Part shown: one piece after another, positions 16,397-24,404 of the stretch
Position numbering within the stretch: position 1 is the stretch's first letter
How the letters are laid out: each line of letters opens with the position of its first letter
NCBI GenBank assembly: GCA_964538915.1
Contig: CAZIFB010000012.1
Span: forward strand, 44,169 to 108,168
Length of the DNA: 64,000 nt
Source of the DNA: JAEUHQ01 sp964538915
GTDB lineage: Bacteria; Planctomycetota; UBA1135; UBA2386
Direction of reading: 5' to 3'
Position numbers and translations under genes: made by a program
Notes under the pieces: generated by a model
The model's input: the letters and a program-made list of their open reading frames with translations, nothing else
What the model was told of the DNA's origin: nothing
Databases searched by the model: none

Positions 16397-17734
16397 TCAG
16401 CGCAATGCCAGCGGTTCCGGCGTGCCGCTCGCCGCAACCCGGCGGATGTGCTCGTGCACTTCCATCGCACGCGCGACGCACTGGTCGCTGTTGTGGTACT
16501 CGTAGCGACCGAACCTGCCGAAGGTGAGGTAGCCGCTCGCGTCGAACCAGCGGCGCACGCGACCGATGCGCGCGGCGAACTCCAGGTCCTGGTGGATGTA
16601 GGCGTACTCGTTGTTGCACCACTCCGCGAGCACCACGCGATCGGGCTCGAGAATCCCGGCTCGGCCGAGGGCGGCGACCACGTCGCGCGTCCACGCGGCG
16701 TCGGGCTTCAGTTCGCCGCGGTGTGTCACTTCGGCGAGGAACGAGCCGTGCCCGGCGGGTGCGTTGTGTGGCGAGTAGTTGCTGAACCACGTGACGCGGT
16801 TCGTCGGCCCCTGCTCGGGGAAGGGCAGGTAGGCCCAGCTGATCGGCGGCAGCGGTTCGTCGAGTTTCACGCCGATCATCACGTTCACCAGCGAGATGGG
16901 GCGCAGCGCGCGGATGTCGGCGCGGACGTCGGCAGGGATCTCCGCGATCGCCGGTTCGATCTGCGGCAGCGGCACGGTGTTCACGACGAGATCGAACGAC
17001 TCGCCGTTCACCCGGTAGCTCGATCCGCGCTTCTCGACCGCCGTCACGGCGACGCCGCATTGGAGCTCGAAGCCGCCGCCGTCGACGGTGCCGCGCACCA
17101 TCGCTTCGAAGCCGCCGTGCTTCGGGAACCAGAAGACCGACTGGTGGCTGTAGCCCTCGGTGTCGATGCCGATCGCCGACTTCACGATGTCAACGATCGG
17201 CGCCTCGGGCACGCGCCCGGCGACCCAGTCGCTCGCCATCGTGCGCAGGTCGCACTTCCAGATCTTCTCGTTGTACGGAACCATGAAGTGGCGCGCGAAG
17301 CCCTCGCCCATGCGCCACCGGATCCAGTCACCGAAGTTCGGCGGGCACGGCACGCCGGCCCGGCGCGTTGCGTAGGCCTCCACGTAGCCCGCCATGCAGT
17401 CGACGATGGCGTCCTTCGTCAGGTGGCCGACGCCGTTCTCGAAGGGGTAGGGCACCCAGCGGTCGTGCCAGCGGATCTTCGTGTTGCGCACCGTGCGCAC
17501 CGTGCCCGCTTCGCCGCCGCAGCGCGCGAGCTGCCAGTCGAGGACACGCTTGTCCTTCGAGAAGACGATGTGTCCGCCGGCTTCGTCGAACGTGAATTCG
17601 CCGTAGCGACGGCTCTTGCACAGACCGCCGGCGCGTTCGGCCTTCTCGATCACCACGACGCGGTGGCCGTCGGCAGCGAGCATGCGGGCGAGGGCGACAC
17701 CGGAGATGCCGCCGCCGAGGATGGCGATCTTCAC
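16397..17734 (-). CDS. FAD-dependent UDP-galactopyranose mutase-like protein
   Basis: A 445-residue flavoprotein. The N-terminus has the dinucleotide-binding motif ILGGGISGVALARMLAADG, followed by EKAERAGGLCKS and a DEAGGHIVF segment, as in UDP-galactopyranose mutases and the wider amine-oxidase/protoporphyrinogen-oxidase group. The mid-region has YNEKIWKCDL and W-rich segments; FGRFGRYEYHNSDQC near the C-terminus matches the FAD-closing 'GR.g.y.Y.n.d' motif used by sugar-mutase relatives. It could interconvert sugar ring forms for surface glycans, but the substrate cannot be told. The start is a GTG with GGAG upstream. It is divergent from the MFS gene. Confidence 0.8.
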   Translation of the reverse strand: MKIAILGGGISGVALARMLAADGHRVVVIEKAERAGGLCKSRRYGEFTFDEAGGHIVFSKDKRVLDWQLARCGGEAGTVRTVRNTKIRWHDRWVPYPFENGVGHLTKDAIVDCMAGYVEAYATRRAGVPCPPNFGDWIRWRMGEGFARHFMVPYNEKIWKCDLRTMASDWVAGRVPEAPIVDIVKSAIGIDTEGYSHQSVFWFPKHGGFEAMVRGTVDGGGFELQCGVAVTAVEKRGSSYRVNGESFDLVVNTVPLPQIEPAIAEIPADVRADIRALRPISLVNVMIGVKLDEPLPPISWAYLPFPEQGPTNRVTWFSNYSPHNAPAGHGSFLAEVTHRGELKPDAAWTRDVVAALGRAGILEPDRVVLAEWCNNEYAYIHQDLEFAARIGRVRRWFDASGYLTFGRFGRYEYHNSDQCVARAMEVHEHIRRVAASGTPEPLALR

Positions 17735-17879
17735 GCAGGGAGCTCCAGCAGCGGACGAGTCACGAGGTGCAGGACTCTACCCGCCGCACCGCGCGCTGCA
17801 CCCGTGCGTCGCGGGCACGCTCGGAAACGTCCCCGCGCATCGGGACTTCGCACACGCATCGCCTCATGATGTCGGCCCC

Positions 17880-19061
17880 TTGGTCGACCCCGGATCCACG
17901 GCGCCCACGGCTGGCCCGAACGCACGCGAGCGCATCGCCGTCGCCAGTCTCGCCCTCGCGGCGTTCGCACTGAACCTCAACACGAACGTGCTCGGCGCGC
18001 TGCTCCCGTTCGTGCGGCGCGAACTGGTGCTCGCGGACGGTCAGGACACGTGGCTCGTTGCGGCGGCGGCACTCGGATCGGCGATCGGCGCGCTGGCCGC
18101 GGGACCGATGTCGGTGCGGCGGGGGCGCCGCGGTGCGCTCGTGGCCGGGCTCGTCGTGTTCGTGCTGTTCAGCGTCGCCCACCTGGCGGCGCGGTCGTTC
18201 TGGCCGTTCCTCGCGCTGCGCTGCGCTGCGGGCATCGCCGTCGGCGTCGCGTACGCGGCGGCGTCCGCGCTCGTGGCCGAAGTGGTTCCGTACGGACGCC
18301 GCGGCGCCGCGATGGGGCGGTTCACCGCAGGCATGTTCCTCGCGATCGCCGCGGGCATGCCGCTGTCCGTGGCGTTCGCGAACGCCGGCGTCTGGCCCGC
18401 GATCTTCGTCGTGCAGGCGGCCGTCGCGGCGCTCGGCTGCTTCTGGGCGCTGCGCGCCGTGCCGCCGTCGACGGTCGGAGAGGCGTCCGGGTCGATGACC
18501 GCGCTGCTGCGCGACGGCGCCGTGCGCTCCGGGCTCTTCGCGACGATGCTGCACACCGGGTCGTTCTTCACGAGCGTGCAGCTCGCGACGAGCTGGCTCG
18601 ACCAAACCGGCGTCGTGCCGAAGGAACGCCAGATCTGGCTCTGGGTCGGCCTCGGCTTCGCGTCCGTGGTGGGCAGCGCGGCGTTCGGCCGATTCGCGGA
18701 CCGCGTCGGCAAGCGAAACTTCGTACTCGTCACGTCGGTCGTTCTCGTGGGTTGCTTCGGTGTGCTCGCGAAGGAACCGGGGCCGATGCTCCTCCTGGTC
18801 GTCGGCTCCCTGCTCGCGGTGACCGCTGCCGCGCGAACGGGTCCATTGCAGGCGCTCGTGTCGGGGCTCGTGCCGACGCAGGACCTCGCGGTGCTGATGG
18901 GACTGCGGGGGGCGGCGATGCAGCTGGGCGTCGTGGGGTTCGCGGCAGCGGCGTCGCCGGTGTCGCGCGAGTACGGGTTCCGCGGCGTGCTGATCCTCGC
19001 CGCCGCGTGCCAGTTCGTGTCCTACGCCGCGATTCGCTTCCGCGTGCGGGAGGTCCGGTGA
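17880..19061 (+). CDS. MFS-type transporter
   Basis: About 393 residues with twelve hydrophobic segments, typical of a major facilitator superfamily permease. The loop between helices 2 and 3 has GPMSVRRGRRGAL, a version of the family's G-x3-D-R-x-G-R-[RK] signature, and the second half has GRFADRVGKRNF at the equivalent point. The protein most resembles drug or metabolite exporters of the arabinose-efflux group. The start is uncertain: TTG at 17880 is the first acceptable codon after the divergent gene, with no clear ribosome site. Its stop overlaps the GTG of the next gene (GTGA), which ties it to the solute-binding-like protein. Confidence 0.8.
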   Translation: MVDPGSTAPTAGPNARERIAVASLALAAFALNLNTNVLGALLPFVRRELVLADGQDTWLVAAAALGSAIGALAAGPMSVRRGRRGALVAGLVVFVLFSVAHLAARSFWPFLALRCAAGIAVGVAYAAASALVAEVVPYGRRGAAMGRFTAGMFLAIAAGMPLSVAFANAGVWPAIFVVQAAVAALGCFWALRAVPPSTVGEASGSMTALLRDGAVRSGLFATMLHTGSFFTSVQLATSWLDQTGVVPKERQIWLWVGLGFASVVGSAAFGRFADRVGKRNFVLVTSVVLVGCFGVLAKEPGPMLLLVVGSLLAVTAAARTGPLQALVSGLVPTQDLAVLMGLRGAAMQLGVVGFAAAASPVSREYGFRGVLILAAACQFVSYAAIRFRVREVR

Positions 19062-20047
19062 GAACGCGACGCCGGGTGGTCGCGACGGCGGTGTGCTTCG
19101 CGGTCGCGTCGCCAGTGGTGGCGCAGCGGATCGTGGTCGGCGTACCGTCGGTGTTCGTGCCGCGAGTCGCCGAAGTGATCGGCGGAATCGTCGGCGACGA
19201 CGCGGTGGTGGTCGCGACCGGATCGATGGCCGCGTCCGGGTCGGGCGAGGCGGTGCACGTGCTTCTGCTCCAGGACGAGTGGACGCTTGCTCGGCTCGCC
19301 GCCGCGGATCGGTTGGCGCCGCTGGACGGCCGTGCCTTGCCGTTCGTGGTGTCGTTCTCCACGTCCGTGGTGCTCGTGTGCAGGGACAGCGGGTTCGCCG
19401 TCGACGGCGCGGACATCGCGTGGGACGAACTCGCGCTGCGCCCCGAGCTGCACGACCGTCTGGGTCTGGCAGGCCCCGAAGTCGACGGCGGTCCGTGGCT
19501 CGCCGCGTTTCGGGAGGCGCTGCGGCGCGGAGGATCCGAAGACCACGGCATCGCGATCTGGACCACGCTCGACGCGCGCGCCGGCCGTCTCGCCGCTTCG
19601 GTCGACGCCGTTCTCGAGGGCCTGCGCGGCGGGTCGTTCGTGGCGGCCGTCGGGCCGGCAAACTGGTTCGCCGGCGTGGTTGCGTCGGGGCAACCGTCGT
19701 TGCGCTCGATCGCCGTGCGGGGCGGGATCCCGGCCGCCTACGGATCGGCGCTGCTCGTGGGATCTCCGCCGGCGGCGCGCGCGGTCCTGCGCCGGCTCGA
19801 CGAACCCGCCGCGCGGCAGTCGATCGCGGCGGCTGCCGGGTTCGTGGTCGCCGAGAGCCTCGATGGCGTGATCGACCCGGCGAGTGCCGCGCACTGGTGG
19901 CGACGCTTCGACGCCGATGTGCGCGGTCGCGGTCGGTCGGTGGAACGGATCGCCGACTGGCTCGATGCGGTCTTCGCGGTGTTGTTCCTCGTCGTCGCGT
20001 TCGTCGCCTGGCGCACCCTGCGCCGGGTGCCGGCCGAACGCGGTTGA
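19058..20047 (+). CDS. Exported solute-binding-like protein with C-terminal membrane anchor
   Basis: A 329-residue protein. The GTG at 19058 (overlapping the MFS stop) opens a signal peptide, VVATAVCFAVASPVVAQ. The body has the look of a type 2 periplasmic binding protein of the iron/polyamine group: RIVVGVPSVFVPRVAEVIGG at the start, FVVSFSTSVVLVCRD in the hinge region, FVAAVGPANWFAGVV and a GIPAAYGSALLVG segment. Residues about 300-318 form a transmembrane helix, so the protein is tethered to the inner membrane by its C-terminus. No ABC permease or ATPase is nearby. Coupling with an MFS protein is unusual for a solute-binding fold; it may sense a ligand rather than deliver it. Confidence 0.65.
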   Translation: MRTRRRVVATAVCFAVASPVVAQRIVVGVPSVFVPRVAEVIGGIVGDDAVVVATGSMAASGSGEAVHVLLLQDEWTLARLAAADRLAPLDGRALPFVVSFSTSVVLVCRDSGFAVDGADIAWDELALRPELHDRLGLAGPEVDGGPWLAAFREALRRGGSEDHGIAIWTTLDARAGRLAASVDAVLEGLRGGSFVAAVGPANWFAGVVASGQPSLRSIAVRGGIPAAYGSALLVGSPPAARAVLRRLDEPAARQSIAAAAGFVVAESLDGVIDPASAAHWWRRFDADVRGRGRSVERIADWLDAVFAVLFLVVAFVAWRTLRRVPAERG

Positions 20048-20128
20048 CCGCGGGAGAAGTTCCGCGACAGTCCTCTCCCTGCGATGGCCACGCGCGGCCG
20101 CCGCGTCGCGCTTCGCGGCGTTTCCAGC

Positions 20129-21229
20129 ATGAACCACCGCAATCCGATGAAGTCCTCGGTCCTCTCGCTCCTGCTCCTGCTCCCCGCGTGCGTCACGTAC
20201 GAAGAGGTCGACGAGCCTGTCGGCGGCGTCGACTACGAACTGGTCTCGCGAACGGCTGCGAACGGCGACCGTGAGACCATCACGCTCGACTTCTCCGCGG
20301 CGACCGGCGACGGCCGCCTGCGCGTGGAGAGCGAATCGGGTCGCGAGCGGCCGTCGCTCGGTCTCCGTGTGATCGAGCTCGACCACGATCGCGCGCAGAA
20401 CCGCGGCGTGCAGCCGTTCTCCGGGCTCCTCGTATCTCGCGTCGCGCCCGACTCGGGCGCTGCAAAGGGAGGCGTCGAAGCCGGTGACGTGTTGTTGGCG
20501 GTCGGTCCGAAGGAGACCGTTTATGCGAAGCAGCTCGCGCAGATCGAAGAGGGGCTCGGTCGCGACCAGGTGGTCACCGTTCGTGTGCTCCGAGGCCAGA
20601 CCGAACGGGAGCTGCAAGTCACCGTCGACGCACGGCGCGAGAAGGAACGGCGCGAGGAGTTCGTGCCGCTCGAATCCGGCGTGCAGCCGCAGCGGCCGTA
20701 CGCCGGCGTGCACCTGCGCGGTATCCCGGCCGAGTGGTGTCGGCGCATCTGGGACGATGGACGCAACGCGGTCGTCGTCACCGCCGTGGTCGCGGGCTCG
20801 CCGGCGTGGGTCGCCGGCTTCCGGGCAGGCGACGTGATCGAGGCGGTCGACGGCGGGCCCGTTCCGCCGGTCGCCGACCTGACGCGCCTCGTGGCGGAGC
20901 GTGGCGAACGCGGCGACCCGATCGACTGGCGTGTGCGCCGCCGCGACGAGGCGTACGAGGCGACCCTCGAACCGTACGACTACAGCGGCGAGTCGAACGT
21001 GTGGATCCCGTTCGTCTTCAGACTGCGGGACGGAGTCCGCAAGGACGTGTGGACCGTTGGGCCGCTCGGGCTCCTGCTCGCCAACCGGAACGAGTACCTG
21101 GTCGACACCCGGACGCGCGCGACCCGGACGCGGAACGTCTTCCACGCGCTGCTCGGCCTGATACGCGTCGAGACGACGCCGACGGAGACCGACGTGCGTC
21201 TCCTGTGGCTGATCCACTTCGACACGTGA
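20129..21229 (+). CDS. Lipoprotein with two PDZ domains
   Basis: A 366-residue protein. The signal peptide ends in a lipobox-like LLLLLPAC, so it should be lipidated. Residues after about 75 form two PDZ folds: the first centred on SGLLVSRVAPDSGAAKGGVEAGDVLLAVG, the second on AVVVTAVVAGSPAWVAGFRAGDVIEAVDG. In other envelope proteins such tandem PDZ domains recognise C-termini of substrates or partners. There is no protease domain, so it probably acts as an adaptor or scaffold. The C-terminal 100 residues are not recognisable. ATG at 20129 or 20147 are both possible starts. It converges with mutM with 13 bases between. Confidence 0.75.
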   Translation: MNHRNPMKSSVLSLLLLLPACVTYEEVDEPVGGVDYELVSRTAANGDRETITLDFSAATGDGRLRVESESGRERPSLGLRVIELDHDRAQNRGVQPFSGLLVSRVAPDSGAAKGGVEAGDVLLAVGPKETVYAKQLAQIEEGLGRDQVVTVRVLRGQTERELQVTVDARREKERREEFVPLESGVQPQRPYAGVHLRGIPAEWCRRIWDDGRNAVVVTAVVAGSPAWVAGFRAGDVIEAVDGGPVPPVADLTRLVAERGERGDPIDWRVRRRDEAYEATLEPYDYSGESNVWIPFVFRLRDGVRKDVWTVGPLGLLLANRNEYLVDTRTRATRTRNVFHALLGLIRVETTPTETDVRLLWLIHFDT

Positions 21230-21242
21230 GGACCGTTCGGCG

Positions 21243-22082
21243 TCAGCGCTGGCAACCCGCGCACCAGTAGGTGCTGCGTCCGCCGTCGGTCGTGCGCCGG
21301 ACGATGCCGCCGCATCGTCGGCACGCTTCGCCGCTGCGTTCGTACACGGACAGCTCGCGCGCGAAGAACCCCGCGTCCTCGGCGACGCCGACATAGTCGC
21401 GGAACGAGGTCCCGCCGGCCGCGATCGCCGCCTCCAGGACCGTGCGGACGGCGGTCGCGAGGGCGTCGCACTCGGCGCGCGACAGCGAACCGGCCGCTCG
21501 GCGCGGACGAACACGCGCGCGCCAGCACGCTTCGCTCGCGTAGATGTTGCCGACGCCGACGAGCACTCCGGCGTCCATCAGCAGCGCTTTCACGGCCGTT
21601 TTCTTCCGACGGGTGGCCGCGAACAGGAACGCGCCGTCGAATCCGGGTTCGAGCGGTTCACGGCCGAGGTCGGCGAGGCGCGGGTGCGACGCGAGCGCAG
21701 CGCCGTCCGCGACGTCGAGCGCGCCGAAGCGCCGCGGATCGACGAAGCGAACGATCCGGTCGCCGAAGTCCATGCGCCAGTGCTCGTGCGGCCGGTACTC
21801 GGGGCGCGCTGCGCGCGGCGTCGTGACCTCGACGAGCATGCGCCCCGTCATGCCGAGGTGCACGAGCGCCACCGGGCGACCCGCGCCGTCGAAGTGCAGC
21901 AGGAGGTACTTCGAGCGCCGCGCGATGGACGTGCACCTGCGACCGACCAGTGCTTGCACCGCATCGACCGGGATCGGCCAGCGCAGGTCCGGTCGTCGCA
22001 GAAGGACCGCAACGAGACGGTGTCCGCGCAGGAGCGCTTCGGCGCCGGAACGGACGGTTTCGACTTCGGGCAGCTCGGGCAC
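21243..22082 (-). CDS. mutM: Formamidopyrimidine-DNA glycosylase
   Basis: A 279-residue DNA repair enzyme that excises 8-oxoguanine and formamidopyrimidines and nicks the strand by beta,delta-elimination. The GTG at 22082 is the right start because it is followed directly by PELPEVETVR, whose Pro becomes the N-terminal catalytic residue after Met removal, with the adjacent Glu. Other signatures: SKYLLLHF (conserved Lys), the MTGRML loop, VGVGNIYASEA (helix-two-turn-helix) and a C-terminal zinc finger with Cys254, Cys257, Cys274 and Cys277. Length and order are normal. It is divergent from the epimerase gene, 94 bases away. Confidence 0.95.
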   Translation of the reverse strand: MPELPEVETVRSGAEALLRGHRLVAVLLRRPDLRWPIPVDAVQALVGRRCTSIARRSKYLLLHFDGAGRPVALVHLGMTGRMLVEVTTPRAARPEYRPHEHWRMDFGDRIVRFVDPRRFGALDVADGAALASHPRLADLGREPLEPGFDGAFLFAATRRKKTAVKALLMDAGVLVGVGNIYASEACWRARVRPRRAAGSLSRAECDALATAVRTVLEAAIAAGGTSFRDYVGVAEDAGFFARELSVYERSGEACRRCGGIVRRTTDGGRSTYWCAGCQR

Positions 22083-22176
22083 GGCGGAACGGTTCGGTTC
22101 GTCGCCAGGGATGCTGCGGCGGCGCGACCGCTTCGTTAGCATGCCGCGCCGCTTCTCCAGAACCACGTCGACCTGC

Positions 22177-22602
22177 ATGTCATCCGAGCCGCCCATCGAG
22201 GGCCTTCACCACATCGGCATCGCCGTCCGCTCGATCGCGGAATCGCTGCCGCGCTGGACCGACGGTTTCGGTCTCGTGCTGAAATCGCTGGACGACGTGC
22301 CCGACGAGAAGGTCCGCGTCGCGGTGCTGATGGCCGGCACGACGCGGATCGAGCTGATCGAGCCGATGTCGCCGGACTCGCCCGTTGTGGCGTTCCTGGA
22401 CAAGCGCGGCCCCGGCATCCATCACCTCGCGTTCCAGGTCGGCAACTGCCAGAAGAAGATCGACGCGATGGCGAAGGCCGGTGCCCCGATGCTCAACAAG
22501 GTGCCGAACAACGGCGCCCACGGCTGCAAGGTCGCGTTCGTCCACCCGAAGCACCTCGGCGGCGTGCTGGCCGAACTCGTGGAGGATCCGCACCATGACT
22601 GA
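22177..22602 (+). CDS. mce: Methylmalonyl-CoA epimerase
   Basis: A 141-residue VOC-fold metalloenzyme that interconverts the (R) and (S) forms of methylmalonyl-CoA in propionyl-CoA metabolism. Metal ligands expected in the family are visible: His in GLHHIGIAV, Glu in RIELIEP, His in GIHHLAFQV and Glu in GVLAELVE. Length is standard. The last 8 bases overlap the start of the acyl-CoA carboxyltransferase gene, which supports joint work on propionyl-CoA/methylmalonyl-CoA. A TAGCAT hexamer (22136-22141) lies 35 bases upstream. Methylmalonyl-CoA mutase is not in the window. Confidence 0.92.
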   Translation: MSSEPPIEGLHHIGIAVRSIAESLPRWTDGFGLVLKSLDDVPDEKVRVAVLMAGTTRIELIEPMSPDSPVVAFLDKRGPGIHHLAFQVGNCQKKIDAMAKAGAPMLNKVPNNGAHGCKVAFVHPKHLGGVLAELVEDPHHD

Positions 22603-24145
22603 TGCGCTTCGCAAGCTCCAGGAACTGCGCGAACGTTCGCTCGCCGGCGGCGGCAAGGACCGCGTCGACGCGCAGCACGAGAAGGGCAAGCTGACCGCGC
22701 GCGAGCGCATCGACCTGCTCGTCGATCCGGGCACGTTCGTCGAGGTCGACCGGTTCGTGACGCACCGGTGTCGCGACTTCGGCATGGATTCGGAGAAGAA
22801 CCAGATCCTCGGCGACGGCGTCGTCACCGGCACCGCGCGCGTCGACGGTCGACCGGTGTGCCTCTACGCGCAGGACTTCACCGTGTTCGGCGGCAGTCTG
22901 TCGGAGACCCACGCCGCGAAGATCTGCAAGGTGATGGACATGGCCGTGAAGCTCGGCGTGCCGATGCTCGGTTTGTCCGACTCGGGCGGCGCGCGCATCC
23001 AGGAAGGCGTGATGTCGCTCGGCGGCTACGCCGACATCTTCCTGCGCAACACGCTCGCGAGCGGTGTCGTCCCGCAGATCAGCGCGATCATGGGGCCGTG
23101 TGCCGGCGGGGCCGTGTACTCGCCCGCCATCACGGACTTCATCCTGATGGTCGAGGGCACCAGTTTCATGCACATCACGGGCCCGGACGTGGTGAAGACC
23201 GTGACGCACGAGGACACGACGAGCGAGGAGCTCGGCGGCGCTCGCGTGCACAGCGAGGTCTCCGGCGTGGCCCACCTGACGGCGCCGGACGATGCGACGT
23301 GCCTTGTGCAGATGCGCGAACTGCTGTCTTACTTGCCGCTCAACAACGGCGAGGACCCGCCGTTCCGAGCGACGGACGACGATCCGAACCGCATGGACGA
23401 GGCGCTCGACTCGCTCGTTCCGGCGTCGAGCGACCAGCCCTACGACATCCGGCACGTGGTGAAGAAGGTCGTCGACAACGGCAAGTTCTTCGAGGTGCAC
23501 GGGCGCTTCGCGAAGAACATCGTCGTGGGCTTCGCCCGTCTCGGCGGTCGCGTCGTCGGCGTCGTCTGCAACCAGCCGAACCACCTCGCCGGTGTGCTCG
23601 ACATCAAGGCGAGCCTGAAGGGCGCCCGCTTCATCCGGTTCTGCGACTCGTTCAACATCCCGCTGGTCACCTTCGAGGACGTGCCCGGCTTCCTGCCCGG
23701 CAAGGACCAGGAGTGGGGCGGCATCATCACGCACGGTGCCAAGCTGCTGTACGCCTACTGCGAAGCGACCGTACCCAAGCTGACCGTGATCACGCGCAAG
23801 TCGTACGGCGGCGCCTACACGGTCATGAGCAGCAAGCACATCCGCTCCGACTTCAATGTCGCGTGGCCGAGCGCCGAGATCGCGGTGATGGGGGCGGACG
23901 GCGCGGCGAAGATCGTGTTCCGCCGCGAGATCCAGTCCGCGAAGGACCCGAAGGCCGAGGAGAAGCGGCTCGTCGCCGACTACAAGGCGAAGTTCGCGAA
24001 TCCCTACCAGGCGGCGGCGCGCGGGTTCATCGACGACGTCATCGAGCCGCACCGAACCCGGCCCGTCCTGATCCAGGCGCTCGAGCTGCTCCGCAGCAAG
24101 CGCGACACGAACCCGCCGAAGAAGCACGGGAACATTCCGCTCTGA
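22595..24145 (+). CDS. pccB: Acyl-CoA (propionyl-CoA type) carboxylase, carboxyltransferase subunit
   Basis: A 516-residue carboxyltransferase that moves carboxyl from carboxybiotin to an acyl-CoA, probably propionyl-CoA. Two crotonase-fold halves are seen: N-terminal with GKLTARERIDLLVDPG, SDSGGARIQEG and GPCAGGAVYSPA (oxyanion holes), C-terminal with NQPNHLAGVLD, FEDVPGFLPG, GAKLLYAY, RKSYGGAYTVMSSKH and WPSAEIAVMG. The ATG at 22595 follows GGAGG at 22581-22585, and the gene overlaps the epimerase by 8 bases. Start and length match PccB/MmdA. The biotin carboxylase and carrier at 28577-30570 are the likely partners. The stop codon lies inside a strong hairpin. Confidence 0.93.
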   Translation: MTDALRKLQELRERSLAGGGKDRVDAQHEKGKLTARERIDLLVDPGTFVEVDRFVTHRCRDFGMDSEKNQILGDGVVTGTARVDGRPVCLYAQDFTVFGGSLSETHAAKICKVMDMAVKLGVPMLGLSDSGGARIQEGVMSLGGYADIFLRNTLASGVVPQISAIMGPCAGGAVYSPAITDFILMVEGTSFMHITGPDVVKTVTHEDTTSEELGGARVHSEVSGVAHLTAPDDATCLVQMRELLSYLPLNNGEDPPFRATDDDPNRMDEALDSLVPASSDQPYDIRHVVKKVVDNGKFFEVHGRFAKNIVVGFARLGGRVVGVVCNQPNHLAGVLDIKASLKGARFIRFCDSFNIPLVTFEDVPGFLPGKDQEWGGIITHGAKLLYAYCEATVPKLTVITRKSYGGAYTVMSSKHIRSDFNVAWPSAEIAVMGADGAAKIVFRREIQSAKDPKAEEKRLVADYKAKFANPYQAAARGFIDDVIEPHRTRPVLIQALELLRSKRDTNPPKKHGNIPL

Positions 24146-24176
24146 TCGATTCCGCGTTCCGCGGAATCGATCAGAG
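24140..24176. terminator. Perfect 17-bp hairpin overlapping the carboxyltransferase stop codon
   Basis: CTCTGATCGATTCCGCG (24140-24156) is followed by a TTC loop and its exact reverse complement (24160-24176). The stop codon TGA (24143-24145) lies in the left arm. There is no T-run after it. It is a likely transcription end, and its loop-proximal part is repeated in the downstream repeats. Confidence 0.6.
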
Positions 24177-24186
24177 GTTCTCCTGG

Positions 24187-24380
24187 GCCGTTGCGACGCG
24201 GTGTCCGTACGCTGGCGAATCAGAGCATCCGGCACCGCTGCAACGGCGAGGCCCGCGTTCCGCGGAGTCGATCCGAGGCACTGCTGCGCCGTTGCGACGC
24301 GGTGTCCGTACGCTGGCGAATCAGAGCTGCCGGCACCGCTGCAACGGCGAGGCCCGCGTTCCGCGGAGTCGATCCGAGGC
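24187..24380. repeat. Two near-identical 93-base direct repeats, each hairpin-forming
   Basis: Copy 1 (24187-24279) and copy 2 (24288-24380) differ at two adjacent positions and are separated by 8 bases. Within each copy GCCGTTGC at the 5' end pairs with GCAACGGC about 53 bases on, with further pairing between GCGGTG and CACCGC, so each forms a long hairpin. Each ends in CGTTCCGCGGAGTCGATC, which also matches the loop and right arm of the 24140-24176 hairpin, making a partial third unit. No coding frame is preserved. The block fills the gap between the carboxyltransferase and the convergent oxidoreductase. Confidence 0.8.
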
Positions 24381-24404
24381 CGGGGTGCGGAATGGGCATC
24401 GCCC

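Noticed and set aside
24187..24380. CRISPR array
   Set aside because: Only two 93-base units with an 8-base gap, and no cas genes; better described as hairpin repeats.
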